From NCBI RefSeq assembly GCF_900129275.1, contig NZ_FQUX01000003.1, forward strand, positions 186,001 to 250,000: a stretch of DNA of 64,000 nucleotides. The letters run 5' to 3'. The translations under genes were made by a program, and so were the position numbers. Under the pieces are notes generated by a model that was given only the letters and a program-made list of their open reading frames with translations, had not been told where the DNA came from and did not search any database. This DNA is from Arenibacter palladensis (GTDB taxonomy: Bacteria; Bacteroidota; Bacteroidia; Flavobacteriales; Flavobacteriaceae). Each line of letters starts with the position of its first letter. Position 1 is the stretch's first letter. Positions 18,039 to 25,468 of this stretch are shown here, piece by piece.

Positions 18039-18887
18039 CTATCCCAACAACTGATAAGGCAAAACCATAAAAGGGATATTTGAATGAAAACCAATTTGAT
18101 TTATTACCGGTTTTAAAAAAAGATTCTCCAAAAAACTGTGCTTGTTCTTTACCATAACCAACATCTGGTGATTCAGTTCTGCTTGAATACTATTGATAGC
18201 CTCGATGATTCCCTGATCCGGTAATTCATGAAACTTATGTTTAGTTTCCGCTAGTAAATGGTCCAACTTGCCTTTGTTCTTTTTCTGTTCTTCGCTGAGT
18301 TCATAACCGGAACGTACATGCATAATATCCATTGTTGATTTATGCACCTTAGCTATAAACAATACCTGCTTTATCAATTCAAAATTGTACTCTATTTCAT
18401 AGTCGGTTGGAAATAGGATTTTTGTGGGCATCTCAATATCAAAATCAAAGGGGATGGCCAATACAGGGCATTTTGCCCTTTTTATGGTATGCACCGTGCT
18501 ACTGCCCAAAAATATTTCCTTTGCCCCCGTGGCCCCTTGGGTCCCCATAATTAAGAGGTCTATTTTTTTACTTTCTACGAGTTCGTCAATTGCCTCCATT
18601 AGAACACTGAAGGCACTATAGGTTTTAAAAATATGCTTAGGGTTATTGAACTGCGAAATTACCTTTTGTTTTAGATCTTCCAATTTTGTTTCGGAATCTG
18701 TTCGATAAATATCCCCTAACCCCAATTGCCCCGGACTGTGCAATAGATACTCGGACTGATAAATAGCTGGAGTATAGGTATGCAACAAATGAAAGGTACA
18801 AGTTTCATCTTTAAGTAAACGAACGGCATAGGAAATGGCCTTATAGGCATTATCCGAAAAATCCGTGGGTATCAAAATATTTTTCAT
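18039..18887 (-). CDS. Universal stress protein, tandem UspA domains
   Basis: A 282-aa cytosolic protein made of two Usp domains. The first (residues 1-145) keeps the ATP-binding pattern: MKNILIPTDFSDNA at the N-terminus and GTQGATGAKEIFLGSS near residues 117-132 (G-x2-G-x9-G-S/T). The second (about 150-282, KILFPTDYEIEYN) has lost the glycine motif and is probably regulatory. Such proteins accumulate in starvation, hypoxia or redox stress. It is divergent from the CbpA chaperone gene across a 329-bp region rich in repeated elements, suggesting common control. Confidence 0.9.
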   Translation of the reverse strand: MKNILIPTDFSDNAYKAISYAVRLLKDETCTFHLLHTYTPAIYQSEYLLHSPGQLGLGDIYRTDSETKLEDLKQKVISQFNNPKHIFKTYSAFSVLMEAIDELVESKKIDLLIMGTQGATGAKEIFLGSSTVHTIKRAKCPVLAIPFDFDIEMPTKILFPTDYEIEYNFELIKQVLFIAKVHKSTMDIMHVRSGYELSEEQKKNKGKLDHLLAETKHKFHELPDQGIIEAINSIQAELNHQMLVMVKNKHSFLENLFLKPVINQIGFHSNIPFMVLPYQLLG

Positions 18888-19216
18888 ATAAATAATTTTT
18901 TATTGACCAATAGTGTACTAGTACCGAAATTTAAAGGAACAGTATTAATAAGTACCGCTTGAATAAATTAATTATTATCGTAATCAAAGTAATATTCGAT
19001 TACATTTTTTAATAAGTTACACCGAAATTTAGTGAAATAAAACAGATCGATTCATGATTTTAATCAGTTGGATCCACAACTGATTTGGATAATTTTGCGG
19101 AAGGTATCTTTAACCCAGAAATATTTTATGACCTAGGGTTGATATAAATTCAATTATAATAATCGCTAATTGAAGTTTCAAAAATCGAATATGTATAAAG
19201 CATAAATAACTTCCAG
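18888..19216. other. 329-bp divergent intergenic region between usp and cbpA
   Basis: No gene is seen here. It holds a palindrome GTACTAGTAC at about 18916-18925, two direct copies of ACCGAAATTTA at 18923-18933 and 19021-19031 (98 bp apart), and the inverted repeat and shared motif at 19062-19104 described separately. It must contain the promoters of both divergent stress genes. Confidence 0.5.
19062..19104 (+). promoter_or_regulatory. Inverted repeat plus stress-type motif upstream of cbpA
   Basis: AATCAGTTG and CAACTGATT form a perfect 9-bp inverted repeat with a 6-nt spacer (19062-19085). Overlapping its right arm, TGATTTGGATAATTTTG (19081-19097) resembles motifs at 20602-20618 and 60954-60970. 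It is a candidate operator or activator site about 120 bp before the cbpA start. Confidence 0.4.
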
Positions 19217-20110
19217 GTGAAATTTATAGACTACTACAAAATCTTGGGATTGGACAAAAGCGCCAGTCAGAGTGAAATTAAAAAGGCTTATCGGAAATTG
19301 GCTAGAAAACATCATCCAGATGTTAACCCCAATGACAAGGAAGCCGAAAAAAAGTTTAAGGAAATCAATGAAGCCAATGAGGTACTTAGCGATCCTGAAA
19401 AACGTAAAAAATACGACAAATACGGAAAGGATTGGGAGCATGCAGAAGAGTTCGAAAAAGCTAGGGCGTCCCAACAATCAGCATATGGAAGGGGCGGGCA
19501 AAGTTATTCCCAAAGTTATGGGGAACATGATTTCTCTGATTTTTTCGAATCCATGTTTGGAGGTTCCGGTGGGTTTTCAGGAAGAGGCAAGGCCCGTTTT
19601 AGAGGCCAGGACCTAAACGCGGAGTTAAAATTGCACCTTAGGGATGTATTTACGACACATAAGCAAACACTGAATGTGAACGGTAAAAACATCAGAATTA
19701 CCGTCCCTGCCGGAATTGAAAATGGGCAAACCATAAAAATTAGTGGTCATGGAGGGCCGGGCCATCAGGGGGGGCCTAGGGGCGACCTATATATTACCTT
19801 TGGCATCATAAACGATACGGCCTTTAAAAGGGATGGCAACAACCTATACACTACTGTAAACCTGGACTTATATACGGCTCTTTTGGGCGGTGAAATAATG
19901 GTGAACACCTTTGACGGACAGGTAAAATTGAAGGTTAAACCGGAAACTCAGAACGGGACCAAAATCAAATTAAAAGGCAAGGGCTTCCCCGCCTATAAAA
20001 AACCGGACGTTTATGGAGATTTGTTTATTACCTACAATCTTGTGACCCCTACCAATTTAACGGCAAAAGAAAAAGAACTTTTTAAGGAATTGGCTAAACT
20101 TAGAAAATAA
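19217..20110 (+). CDS. cbpA: DnaJ-class co-chaperone CbpA
   Basis: A 297-aa J-domain protein that stimulates DnaK. The J domain covers residues 3-68 with HPD at 33-35. A Gly/Ser-rich linker (about 90-130) leads to the two substrate-binding C-terminal domains (130-290). The zinc-finger CxxCxGxG repeats of DnaJ are absent, which makes it a CbpA-type (class II) protein. It starts at GTG; no ATG gives the full J domain. The CbpM modulator follows 67 bp downstream, confirming the CbpA assignment. Confidence 0.93.
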   Translation: MKFIDYYKILGLDKSASQSEIKKAYRKLARKHHPDVNPNDKEAEKKFKEINEANEVLSDPEKRKKYDKYGKDWEHAEEFEKARASQQSAYGRGGQSYSQSYGEHDFSDFFESMFGGSGGFSGRGKARFRGQDLNAELKLHLRDVFTTHKQTLNVNGKNIRITVPAGIENGQTIKISGHGGPGHQGGPRGDLYITFGIINDTAFKRDGNNLYTTVNLDLYTALLGGEIMVNTFDGQVKLKVKPETQNGTKIKLKGKGFPAYKKPDVYGDLFITYNLVTPTNLTAKEKELFKELAKLRK

Positions 20111-20177
20111 TTTTATCTATGAAAAGAGAAACCTTCGCTAGGGTGTTGAACCAACACATTCATAAAATTTAATCCAT

Positions 20178-20465
20178 ATGGAACAGGAATATATACTGAT
20201 TACCGACTTTTGTATGAGTCACAATATAGAAACCCATTTCGTGATGGAGCTTTACGAATACGGATTGGTAGATGTTGTAGTTAAAGAGGATACACACTAT
20301 CTTCCCATTCAGCAATTACCAAAAGCGGAAAAAATACTTAGACTTCATTCCGATCTCGACATCAACCTGGAGGGCATAGCGGTCATAACCCGACTTCTAA
20401 AAAGGATGGAAAAAATGCAAAATGAAATTACCCAACTAAAAAATAAATTGGATCTATACAAATAG
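20178..20465 (+). CDS. cbpM: Chaperone modulator CbpM
   Basis: A 95-aa protein. In E. coli CbpM binds the J domain of CbpA and inhibits it. Here residues 1-60 (ITDFCMSHNIETHFVMELYE, then the winged-helix-like LVDVV) and the helical coiled coil to the C-terminus (LEGIAVITRLLKRME, NEITQLKNKL) fit the MerR-like CbpM fold. Its position directly after cbpA and its size agree. The sequence is divergent from the E. coli protein, so the call rests on both pattern and context. Confidence 0.85.
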   Translation: MEQEYILITDFCMSHNIETHFVMELYEYGLVDVVVKEDTHYLPIQQLPKAEKILRLHSDLDINLEGIAVITRLLKRMEKMQNEITQLKNKLDLYK

Positions 20466-20598
20466 GTTTAATTGGCCTCATGAGATGTAATTATACCACG
20501 AAATAAAGCAGATAATGGGAATCTAAATAGGTTTGTATCACCAGTAATCAAATTCATTTTAATTGCAGCTCTAAATGGAATAACATTATAATTACCAA

Positions 20599-20625
20599 AA
20601 CTGATTTATATCATTTTGGTTAAGG
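20599..20625 (+). promoter_or_regulatory. Motif shared with the cbpA upstream region
   Basis: The 27-base segment starting AACTGATTTATATCATTTTG matches the one at 19078-19104 at about 21 of 27 positions. It contains the palindrome TGATTTATATCA (TGAT-N4-ATCA) and ends 48 bp before the HMA-like gene. Palindromic symmetry suggests a dimeric regulator, possibly of the Crp/Fnr type (inference). Confidence 0.4.
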
Positions 20626-20672
20626 TCCTGGATGCCTAATTTAGTCTCGATTATTAAATAAACCTTGATTCC

Positions 20673-20888
20673 ATGACGACACTGCTTAAAGTTGAACAGC
20701 TTATATCCGAAGAAAGTAAAAACATTATTTCCAGAAACCTTAGTCGGATTTTAGATTTAAGAATATTGGATATTGATGTTATCAATAAAACTATAGCGTT
20801 GGTCTACAACAACCCCTATGTATTGGACAAAGCAAAAAAAGAATTGGGACGGGTTGGGTATTCCCTACAACCCCAACACTCCCTTTAA
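20673..20888 (+). CDS. Small HMA-like protein without metal-binding cysteines
   Basis: A 71-aa protein with a ferredoxin-like (heavy-metal-associated, HMA) pattern: LLKVEQLISEESKNIISRNLSRI, a conserved-looking LDIDVINKTIALVYNN beta strand, and AKKELGRVGYSLQ at the end, as in copper chaperones. The metal-binding CxxC of true HMA domains is absent (the protein has no Cys), so copper transfer is unlikely. It sits after the CbpA/CbpM chaperone genes and has a shared upstream motif. A second Cys-free relative lies at 52483. Function unknown. Confidence 0.7.
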   Translation: MTTLLKVEQLISEESKNIISRNLSRILDLRILDIDVINKTIALVYNNPYVLDKAKKELGRVGYSLQPQHSL

Positions 20889-20951
20889 TCTCCATTGTAC
20901 AAGTTCCCCCTGGGGATTATCATAATTCCCAAATGTTAGAATTTAATTCCT

Positions 20952-21995
20952 CTATCCCAGCTGACTATAGTGAACATTGGATAACGACTTCATTGTTTCT
21001 GCTGCCTGTTCTGCCGTGATATCGCGTTGTGGATTGGCAAACATTTCATAACCTACCATAAACTTTTTTACTGTAGCCGATCGCAACAAGGGTGGGTAAA
21101 ATGACATATGAAAATGCCATTCCGGATGTTCTTTACCGTCTGTTGGTGCCTGATGTATTCCTGCCGAGTACGGAAAGGAAGTATTGAAAATATTATCATA
21201 CCTAATGGTAAGTTGTTTAAGGATTTCAGCGTAGGCCAACTTCTCGGACTCCGAAAGTAAACCAATATGTGCCAATTTTCTTTTGGGAAGGATCATAGCC
21301 TCATAAGGCCACACTGCCCAATAAGGAATAAGCGCTACAAAATGTTCATTTTCGACTATTATACGCTCGTCCAACTGTAATTCCTGTTCTAAATAATCCT
21401 CCAAAATGCTTCTACCATTCTTTTCCCAATATGCCTGCTGATTTCCAATTTTCTTATGTACTTCTTGTGGAATTTTATTCTGTGCCCAAATTTGTCCATG
21501 CGGATGAGGGTTACTGCACCCCATAATGTCCCCTTTATTTTCGAAAATCTGAACGTGATTAATGCCATCTAACGCACCCAATTCCTTATATTCCTTTTGC
21601 CAAAGTGAGATTACGTCAACAATGTCCGAAACAGTCATTAAAGGCAATGTAAGGGAGTGGTTAGGTGAGAAGCAAACTACCTTACAGATACCTGATTCGG
21701 ATTCGGCATATAAAAGGCCATTTTTATAGGACTCTTCCTTTACATTGGGCAATAGGGCCGAAAAATCGTTGACAAAGGAATATGGCTTTTCATAGCTGGG
21801 ATTGAACTCCCCTCCCATTCTTTCATTTGTGGGGCAGAGATAACATGAAGGTTCATACACCGGCAAGTCTGTGGCAGCACTTTTTTCGGTCTTTCCCTGC
21901 CATGGCCTTTTGGTCCTATGGGGAGAAACCAAAATCCATTCTCCCGTCAAAATATTTAATCTTCTATGCGGATTATCATTAAAACTATTTGTCAT
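20952..21995 (-). CDS. galT: Galactose-1-phosphate uridylyltransferase
   Basis: A 347-aa Leloir-pathway enzyme that exchanges galactose-1-phosphate with UDP-glucose. The active site NPHPHGQIW places the His-Pro-His at 164-166, the same numbers as the E. coli enzyme (nucleophile His166). A zinc-binding CYLCP motif with downstream ERMGGE lies near residue 52. It begins 5 bp after the galK stop on the same strand, so galK-galT form an operon in that order. Cytosolic. Confidence 0.97.
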   Translation of the reverse strand: MTNSFNDNPHRRLNILTGEWILVSPHRTKRPWQGKTEKSAATDLPVYEPSCYLCPTNERMGGEFNPSYEKPYSFVNDFSALLPNVKEESYKNGLLYAESESGICKVVCFSPNHSLTLPLMTVSDIVDVISLWQKEYKELGALDGINHVQIFENKGDIMGCSNPHPHGQIWAQNKIPQEVHKKIGNQQAYWEKNGRSILEDYLEQELQLDERIIVENEHFVALIPYWAVWPYEAMILPKRKLAHIGLLSESEKLAYAEILKQLTIRYDNIFNTSFPYSAGIHQAPTDGKEHPEWHFHMSFYPPLLRSATVKKFMVGYEMFANPQRDITAEQAAETMKSLSNVHYSQLG

Positions 21996-22000
21996 TACGC

Positions 22001-23131
22001 CTAATTTTGTATGTAAGTACCAGCACTAGGTTGTACCTCAAACGCCTCCAATTCTATATTGAAAGCCTCCTTATATGCCTTAGTGGCTTCCTCCACAAAA
22101 GCGTTAACCTTGTCTTTATGTACAATGTTCAAGGTACAGCCTCCAAAGCCACCACCGGTTTGTCTTGCCCCCAACACAGCATTGTATTGCTTGGAAAAAT
22201 CGACCAAGAAATCGGACTCCGGACAGCTCACTTCATACAATTTGCTTATTCCTTCGTGTGCCTCGTAAAGTAAGCTCCCAAAGAGTTTTAAATCATTAGC
22301 CTTTAGAGCATTTGCCGTTTTTAACACCCTATCATTTTCACTTACAATAAAACTACATCTTTTAAAAAGCGTGGCGTCCATTGTCTCCTCAAATTCCTGA
22401 ATCATGGTAGCTGTAACATCCCTTAAGGACATTACTTCCGGATATTTTTTCTTTATGATGGCTACTCCTTCCTCACATTCCCGCTTCCTCGTGTTATACT
22501 CACTGGACGCCAAGTTATGCGACACCTTTGTATTCAACATTATCATTTTGTATGGGGCTATATGTATGGGGATTTGCTGATGCTCAAGAGACTTGCAATC
22601 CAACAAAATAACATGTCCCTTTTCGCTCATTACGGAAGCAAATTGGTCCATGATTCCACATTGGGTTCCTACAAAGGTATGCTCTGCCTTTTGCGAAAGC
22701 TGCACTATATCCATTTTGGAAAGTCCCAGATCAAACAATTCATTAAGCCCAAAGGCCAGTCCACATTCCAAGGCTGCTGAAGAGCTTAGACCCGAACCCA
22801 TTGGTAATTTACTTTCAATGGTACAGTCGAACCCCCTTAACTTATCCGTTCTCAGCAAAATTTCATTTAAAACGCCAAGAATATAGTTTTCCCATTCCAC
22901 ATTGCTCCTGGCAATTTTATCCAATTGAAGGGTGAACCCGGTATTATACCCCAAACTATAAAGGTTACATTCCTTTTCTGTATGGTTTCTTTTGAATTTA
23001 AAAGTGATTTTCTTCTCTATGGCCGTGGGCAATACATATCCAAGATTATAATCTGTGTGTTCCCCTATCAAATTGATCCTTCCTGGGGATTCAACAACTA
23101 GTTCAGGGGTGAAATTTTCCGGAAACGACAT
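22001..23131 (-). CDS. galK: Galactokinase
   Basis: A 376-aa GHMP-family kinase that phosphorylates galactose, supplying GalT. The signature GRINLIGEHTDYNLGYVLP is near residues 17-35, the ATP-binding GHMP motif LPMGSGLSSSAALECG near 105-120, and the C-terminal GGGFGGCTLN near 337. It is the first gene of the galK-galT operon. A -7 element and a 23-bp palindrome lie directly upstream, so the operon is probably repressed by a dedicated DNA-binding protein not encoded nearby. Confidence 0.97.
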   Translation of the reverse strand: MSFPENFTPELVVESPGRINLIGEHTDYNLGYVLPTAIEKKITFKFKRNHTEKECNLYSLGYNTGFTLQLDKIARSNVEWENYILGVLNEILLRTDKLRGFDCTIESKLPMGSGLSSSAALECGLAFGLNELFDLGLSKMDIVQLSQKAEHTFVGTQCGIMDQFASVMSEKGHVILLDCKSLEHQQIPIHIAPYKMIMLNTKVSHNLASSEYNTRKRECEEGVAIIKKKYPEVMSLRDVTATMIQEFEETMDATLFKRCSFIVSENDRVLKTANALKANDLKLFGSLLYEAHEGISKLYEVSCPESDFLVDFSKQYNAVLGARQTGGGFGGCTLNIVHKDKVNAFVEEATKAYKEAFNIELEAFEVQPSAGTYIQN

Positions 23132-23154
23132 ATACTTTAAAGTGAATTAGACGG

Positions 23155-23162
23155 CAAATATA
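23155..23162 (-). promoter_or_regulatory. -7 promoter element of galKT
   Basis: On the minus strand TATATTTG matches the Bacteroidota -7 consensus exactly, about 24 nt before the galK start codon. The palindrome at 23177-23199 occupies the expected -33 region. Confidence 0.5.
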
Positions 23163-23176
23163 AAAAAATATCTTTT

Positions 23177-23199
23177 ATAAATGTAAATTTTACGTTTAT
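23177..23199. promoter_or_regulatory. 23-bp palindromic candidate operator of galKT
   Basis: ATAAATGTAAA and TTTACGTTTAT flank one central T; the arms pair with a single mismatch over 11 bp. It sits just upstream of the -7 element, where a bound repressor would block the polymerase. LacI- and GntR-type sites look like this, but no regulator gene is adjacent. Confidence 0.5.
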
Positions 23200-23251
23200 A
23201 GTAATTATATATATAACTCAAAACGTCTTATTAAATCGTCTACAAAAAAAA

Positions 23252-23279
23252 ATCCCCTTTGGCTTGCCAAGGGGGATTA
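23252..23279 (-). terminator. Intrinsic terminator of the FGE/sulfatase operon
   Basis: On the minus strand AATCCCCCTTGGC and GCCAAAGGGGATT pair over 13 positions with one mismatch around a 2-nt loop, followed by a run of eight or more T. It lies just past the FGE gene and closes the minus-strand arm of the PUL. Confidence 0.85.
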
Positions 23280-23303
23280 ATGAAATAATTTGAAAAATAT
23301 AAT

Positions 23304-24437
23304 TTATTCCGTCAGCATATCCACAGTAGCTACCGTCCTGAATCCCAAATGCTCCAAGGAAGAATCCAAGCTGGAAGCCATTCTGGAAGAGATCCTATAA
23401 CTGGCACAATAGGAAGCATTACATAAAAAAGATCCACCCCTCATTACCTTCTCCTTGGCATAGGGCATATTTGGATTATATGGAGTGGAGGCTCCTTGGG
23501 GATTTACCACCGGACCATTTAAGGCTCCCAATTCGTTGTAATAGTTGGTATTGTACCAATCACTGGTCCATTCCCATACATTACCCGCCATATCGTAGAG
23601 GCCAAAATCATTGGGAGGATAGGATTTAACTTTGGCGCGCTGTTCATAACCATCAGCTTTGTTATTGGTAACCGGAAACTCACCTTCCCAGGTATTTGCC
23701 ATTTGTGACAAAATGGAATCGTCATCGCCCCAAAAATAGATACTTTCGGATTTATTGCCTCTTGCAGCCCTTTCCCACTCAGCCTCTGTTGGCAACCTTC
23801 TGCCGGCCCATTCACAATAAGCCAGGGCATCCTCATAGGCCACTTGCACCACAGGTTCATTGTCCTTTCCCTTAATGGTACTTCCAGGTCCGTTGGGTTG
23901 TTTCCAATTGGCCCCGATAGTCCAATTCCACCACTGTGAAAAGTCGTACAGGTTGGGTACAGAAGTTTTCGTTTTTTTAAAGGTCAAAGAGCCAGGTTGC
24001 AAAATGGAATCATGGGGCTTGGGAGTACCTTCCGGGACTTGGGTTTTCATTTCCTCCCAATCTATTGCCCGCTCGGCTACAGTAACATAGCCCGTTTCCT
24101 TCACAAATTTTGCAAATTGGGCATTGGTCACCTCGGTAACATCCATAAAAAAACCATCCACTTTTACCTTATGAGCAGGTTTCTCATGGTCCATTGCCAT
24201 CTTGTCCTGGGGTACGGCACCTTGGATAAATTCGCCACCAGGAATCCAAACCATGCCCTCCGGTACTTTTATATTTTCTGGCTTCTCTATTAAAATAGGA
24301 GTTGTGTCTACCACAGATTCGGCAACCTCCGTTATTGGGGCACTACTTTCAACTTTGTTTACCGACTTCTTATCCTCCTTGCATTGAACCATCAACCCCA
24401 ATACAAGAAGGGCACCTAAAACATTAATTTTTTGCAT
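23304..24437 (-). CDS. Formylglycine-generating enzyme (FGE/SUMF1 family), lipoprotein
   Basis: A 377-aa FGE-sulfatase domain protein that converts an active-site cysteine of sulfatases to formylglycine. The C-terminal RGGSFLCNASYCASYR carries Cys339 and Cys344, spaced as the catalytic pair of human SUMF1 (C336/C341). Other FGE blocks are PGGEFIQGAVP, DVTEVTNAQFAKFV, RRLPTEAEWERAARG and DMAGNVWEWTSDW. The N-terminus MQKINVLGALLVLGLMVQC is a signal peptide with lipobox (Cys19), so this FGE acts outside the cytoplasm. It is the last gene of an operon with the Cys-type sulfatase at 27177, its likely client. Many FGE-domain proteins lack the cysteine pair; this one keeps both. Confidence 0.92.
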   Translation of the reverse strand: MQKINVLGALLVLGLMVQCKEDKKSVNKVESSAPITEVAESVVDTTPILIEKPENIKVPEGMVWIPGGEFIQGAVPQDKMAMDHEKPAHKVKVDGFFMDVTEVTNAQFAKFVKETGYVTVAERAIDWEEMKTQVPEGTPKPHDSILQPGSLTFKKTKTSVPNLYDFSQWWNWTIGANWKQPNGPGSTIKGKDNEPVVQVAYEDALAYCEWAGRRLPTEAEWERAARGNKSESIYFWGDDDSILSQMANTWEGEFPVTNNKADGYEQRAKVKSYPPNDFGLYDMAGNVWEWTSDWYNTNYYNELGALNGPVVNPQGASTPYNPNMPYAKEKVMRGGSFLCNASYCASYRISSRMASSLDSSLEHLGFRTVATVDMLTE

Positions 24438-24481
24438 TCTATAGTTTTTAATCCTTACAAATGTAAAGAACCAAAACGATT

Positions 24482-25468
24482 CTATTCCCCTTGTGGAATA
24501 AATTTCATGTCATATGTTGATGATGCCACTTTCATAATAGCATTAAATATATATTGGCAAACCTGTTTTTGTCCTTCAAAGTTAATCAGCTCAACCGTAT
24601 CTTCAGGAGTATGGTATTGTGGATGCCCACCTGTATGAATTCCAAGGACGGAAATATTCTTTTTATAAAAGGAAACATGATCCGAACCTCCTACAGATCC
24701 AGCATGTACTACCGGAGACAAGCCCAATGGCGGCCCTAATTCCTTCATCAACTCCACACCGCCCGGAAAGGTTCCTGCTCCACCCATATAGACCTGCTTG
24801 GCATCGTTTAACCTGCCAACCATATCCATATTGATCATTAATTTAATCTGTGATAATGGAACAACAGGATTGTCCACAAAATATTTACTGCCCAAAAGCC
24901 CTTGTTCCTCGGCCCCAAAAGCGACCAACAAAACACTTCTTTTTAACTCGGTCTTGCGGGCCATTAGCATCTCCCCTATTTCCAATAATGCAGAGGTGCC
25001 ACTTGCATTATCATCCGCACCATGGTGAATTCCAATTTTATCGGATTTTGATGATGGTCCGCCCCCCATACCCAAATGATCGTAATGGGCGCCTAATACA
25101 ATATATTCATTCTTTAATAGCGGGTCATTGCCCTCTATAAAGCCAATAACGTTCCAAGTCTCCACGGCGCTTTTTGGCGTCTCTCCTTTCTTCACCCTTA
25201 ATTGGGCCACAAATGGTTGCTTATAGGATTTCAAAAAGGGTGGTATTCCCGACTTTTTAAAATCCTTCTTAATATACCTAACAATCCTATTGTTAATTTT
25301 ACCTCCGGGGTATCTACCCGAATTTTTGTCGGACGTTAAATAAGTAATATGTCCCTTAAGTTCATTGGTAGTAATGTCTTCCTGTGCTTGACATATATTT
25401 AGCAGCCCACACAACAAAAAACAGCTAACGCATATTTTCATGAAGGAGTTTCTGTTTTTATTTTTCAT
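24482..25468 (-). CDS. M28 family metallopeptidase, exported
   Basis: A zinc aminopeptidase-like protein (about 328 aa). The N-terminus has a signal peptide ending NICQAQ. All M28 zinc-site motifs are seen: His in GAHYDHLG, Asp in HGADDNASGT, the catalytic Glu pair in GAEEQGLLGS, Asp in NMDMVGR and His in GSDHVSFY. The frame opens further upstream inside the GH20 gene; the ATG at 25468 overlaps the GH20 stop and one at 25441 gives a tighter signal peptide. In a PUL it may remove peptides from a glycoconjugate such as a proteoglycan or glycoprotein (inference). Operon: GH20 upstream, FGE downstream. Confidence 0.9.
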   Translation of the reverse strand: MKNKNRNSFMKICVSCFLLCGLLNICQAQEDITTNELKGHITYLTSDKNSGRYPGGKINNRIVRYIKKDFKKSGIPPFLKSYKQPFVAQLRVKKGETPKSAVETWNVIGFIEGNDPLLKNEYIVLGAHYDHLGMGGGPSSKSDKIGIHHGADDNASGTSALLEIGEMLMARKTELKRSVLLVAFGAEEQGLLGSKYFVDNPVVPLSQIKLMINMDMVGRLNDAKQVYMGGAGTFPGGVELMKELGPPLGLSPVVHAGSVGGSDHVSFYKKNISVLGIHTGGHPQYHTPEDTVELINFEGQKQVCQYIFNAIMKVASSTYDMKFIPQGE

